Below, piece after piece: positions 5,277-5,978 of a stretch of DNA of 5,978 nt. The translations under genes were made by a program, and so were the position numbers. This stretch comes from Rhodospirillales bacterium. GTDB taxonomy: Bacteria > Pseudomonadota > Alphaproteobacteria > Rhodospirillales > Defluviicoccaceae. Each line of letters begins with the position of its first letter. Position 1 is the first letter of the stretch. The notes below the pieces were generated by a model. The model did not search any database and was not told where the DNA came from. It was given only the letters and a program-made list of their open reading frames with translations. The DNA lies in assembly GCA_030622775.1 (NCBI GenBank), contig JAUXFS010000136.1, forward strand, positions 1 to 5,978. Direction: 5' to 3'.

Positions 5277-5299
5277 AGGCACCTACATGGCAGGCGCCT
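5277..5299. promoter_or_regulatory. Imperfect dyad with NtrC-like half-site upstream of the P-II gene
   Basis: AGGCACCT (5277-5284) and AGGCGCCT (5292-5299) pair at seven of eight positions across a 7-base spacer. The left part, GCACCTACATGG (5279-5290), closely resembles the left half of E. coli NtrC sites (GCACC, about 5 bases, GGTGC). The right GGTGC arm is not conserved. It lies roughly 100 bases before the start predicted from the sigma-54-like element, a usual enhancer distance. Confidence 0.25.
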
Positions 5300-5369
5300 G
5301 TTCGATCGCATCCCGAGCTTTCCCTACAGGGCACTGATTTTCAACTACTTCTTTCGTCCTCTCACCGGT

Positions 5370-5384
5370 TGGCACGGTTCGTGA
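5370..5384 (+). promoter_or_regulatory. Possible degenerate sigma-54 promoter of the P-II gene
   Basis: TGGCACG (5370-5376) matches the -24 block of sigma-54 promoters exactly. The -12 block, expected as TTGC after four bases, reads GTGA and lacks the important GC. CACG-GTT-CGTG (5373-5383) is also a short palindrome, which offers another explanation. If used, the start would fall near 5396 with a leader of about 128 bases. Confidence 0.25.
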
Positions 5385-5523
5385 AACCAGCCTCGGTGGG
5401 TGGCCAAGCCCGCCTTCGCTGCTTTTCTGATGTCGAACCGGGCCGATTCACGATGACCGCCACATGGACGGTCGAGCAGCGGAAGCGGAAACCCAGCGGC
5501 ATCTAGCAAAAGGAAGTGGATCT

Positions 5524-5862
5524 ATGAAGCTCATCACCGGGGTTATCAAGCCCTTCAAGTTAGACGATGTGCGCGAGGCACTCACGGCAATCGGCGTGCA
5601 AGGGATGACCGTCACCGAGGTCAACGGCTTCGGACGACAAAAAGGTCAGACCGAGATTTATCGAGGTGCCGAGTACACGGTCCAGTTCGTACCCAAGATC
5701 AAGATCGAAGTCGCGGTCAACGACAACATGGCGGAGAGCGTTGTCGAGGCTATTCAGAACGCGGCGCGAACCGGCAAGATCGGAGACGGCAAGATCTTCA
5801 TCTGGGAGGTGGACAAGGCTGTCCGCATCCGGACCGGCGAAATCGACGCCGGCGCCCTCTGA
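5524..5862 (+). CDS. glnK: P-II family nitrogen regulatory protein, GlnK-like
   Basis: This 112-residue protein has the standard P-II length. P-II trimers bind ATP/ADP and 2-oxoglutarate and report nitrogen and energy status to targets such as AmtB, NtrB and uridylyltransferase. Visible features are MKLITGVIKPFKLDDVREAL at the N-terminus, the T-loop GFGRQKGQTEIYRGAEY (35-51) with Gln39 and the uridylylation target Tyr51, Lys58, the B-loop TGKIGDGK (83-90), and Arg101/Arg103 in RIRTGE. Leu3, Thr52, Gln54 and the C-terminal AL lean towards GlnK rather than GlnB, but the split is not clean in alphaproteobacteria and the downstream partner (amtB or glnA) is outside the window. Trp94 is unusual at a normally small or aliphatic position. 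The start is fixed by AAGGAAG seven bases upstream; an ATG at 5464 in frame would add 20 unrelated residues. Confidence 0.95.
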   Translation: MKLITGVIKPFKLDDVREALTAIGVQGMTVTEVNGFGRQKGQTEIYRGAEYTVQFVPKIKIEVAVNDNMAESVVEAIQNAARTGKIGDGKIFIWEVDKAVRIRTGEIDAGAL

Positions 5863-5978
5863 AGCCGGGGTCGAGCATCGTAACTTCTGCCCATTTTTTG
5901 CCCACATCTCGGGATAGAGCCCAATTCTTAGGCGTAGAGGCCTTGGGGCGATTCCCCATGGATCTCCAGCCGAGGGCC
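5863..5978. other. Sequence downstream of the P-II gene, no supported gene
   Basis: These 116 bases contain a T6 run (about 5894-5899) without a convincing hairpin before it, so no clear terminator. A small hairpin (TGGGG, 5-base loop, CCCCA) lies at 5944-5958. An ATG at 5958 opens a frame to the window edge (MDLQPR), but it is only seven codons long, its ribosome binding site is poor, and it does not match the start of GlnA or AmtB. Confidence 0.4.

Larger units (their letters stand above)
5179..5523. other. Long divergent intergenic region (ubiquinone hydroxylase / P-II gene)
   Basis: These 345 bases contain no supported gene. They include the hydroxylase ribosome binding site (5187-5191), an NtrC-like partial site inside an imperfect dyad (5277-5299), a possible sigma-54 element (5370-5384), and the P-II ribosome binding site AAGGAAG (5510-5516), seven bases before the start. 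I found no convincing sigma-70 promoter for either gene. Confidence 0.6.

Noticed and set aside
5464..5523. Upstream start for the P-II gene (20 extra residues)
   Set aside because: P-II proteins begin with MK-IKPFKL, and AAGGAAG precedes the ATG at 5524 at ideal spacing.
5958..5978. ATG opening a frame at the right edge as the start of amtB or glnA
   Set aside because: The seven visible codons do not match either protein and the ribosome binding site is weak; it cannot be supported.

Overview
The window looks like ordinary chromosome from a GC-rich alphaproteobacterium, probably Rhodospirillales-like. This rests on the large NAD-specific glutamate dehydrogenase, the CnoX variant with an intact WCGPC motif, the cysteine-poor Trm112-like protein, the stand-alone ProXp-ala-type editing protein, and uniformly GC-rich coding sequence. 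I see no insertion sequence, integrase, phage gene, CRISPR array or abrupt change in composition.

Layout. The left edge (1-771, minus) holds the first 257 codons of NAD-glutamate dehydrogenase, cut by the window. Next comes a complete tRNA-Gly(GCC) gene (916-990, minus) with an encoded CCA and a recognisable promoter. Its upstream region is shared with a divergent gene for a YbaK/ProX-type aminoacyl-tRNA deacylase (1121-1609, plus). A perfect 8-bp inverted repeat sits between the two promoters.

A GC-rich stem-loop then separates the deacylase from a four-gene plus-strand cluster, very likely one transcript: cnoX (thioredoxin-TPR chaperedoxin), a single-domain LON-N protein, a Trm112-like small protein and a DUF971/GBBH-like-N protein. 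Two junctions are ATGA stop/start overlaps. The third carries an 11-codon mini-ORF whose stop makes the same ATGA overlap with the next start. The cluster converges on a UbiH-family FAD monooxygenase gene for ubiquinone synthesis (3940-5178, minus).

A 345-base intergenic region follows, between the divergent monooxygenase gene and a P-II nitrogen regulator gene (5524-5862, plus). It contains a possible degenerate sigma-54 -24/-12 element and, about 100 bases further upstream, a partial NtrC-like site. The last 116 bases hold no gene I can support.

Functional picture. The cluster combines protein quality control (CnoX, LON domain) with two small poorly characterised proteins that may act in translation-factor methylation and iron-sulfur or redox chemistry. 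The flanks serve nitrogen metabolism (glutamate catabolism, P-II signalling), respiration (ubiquinone) and translation (tRNA-Gly, mistranslation editing). I found no convincing undescribed system. The points most worth a second look are the divergent tRNA/deacylase control region with a likely leaderless start, the chained ATGA coupling including the mini-ORF, and the possible nitrogen-control elements upstream of the P-II gene.
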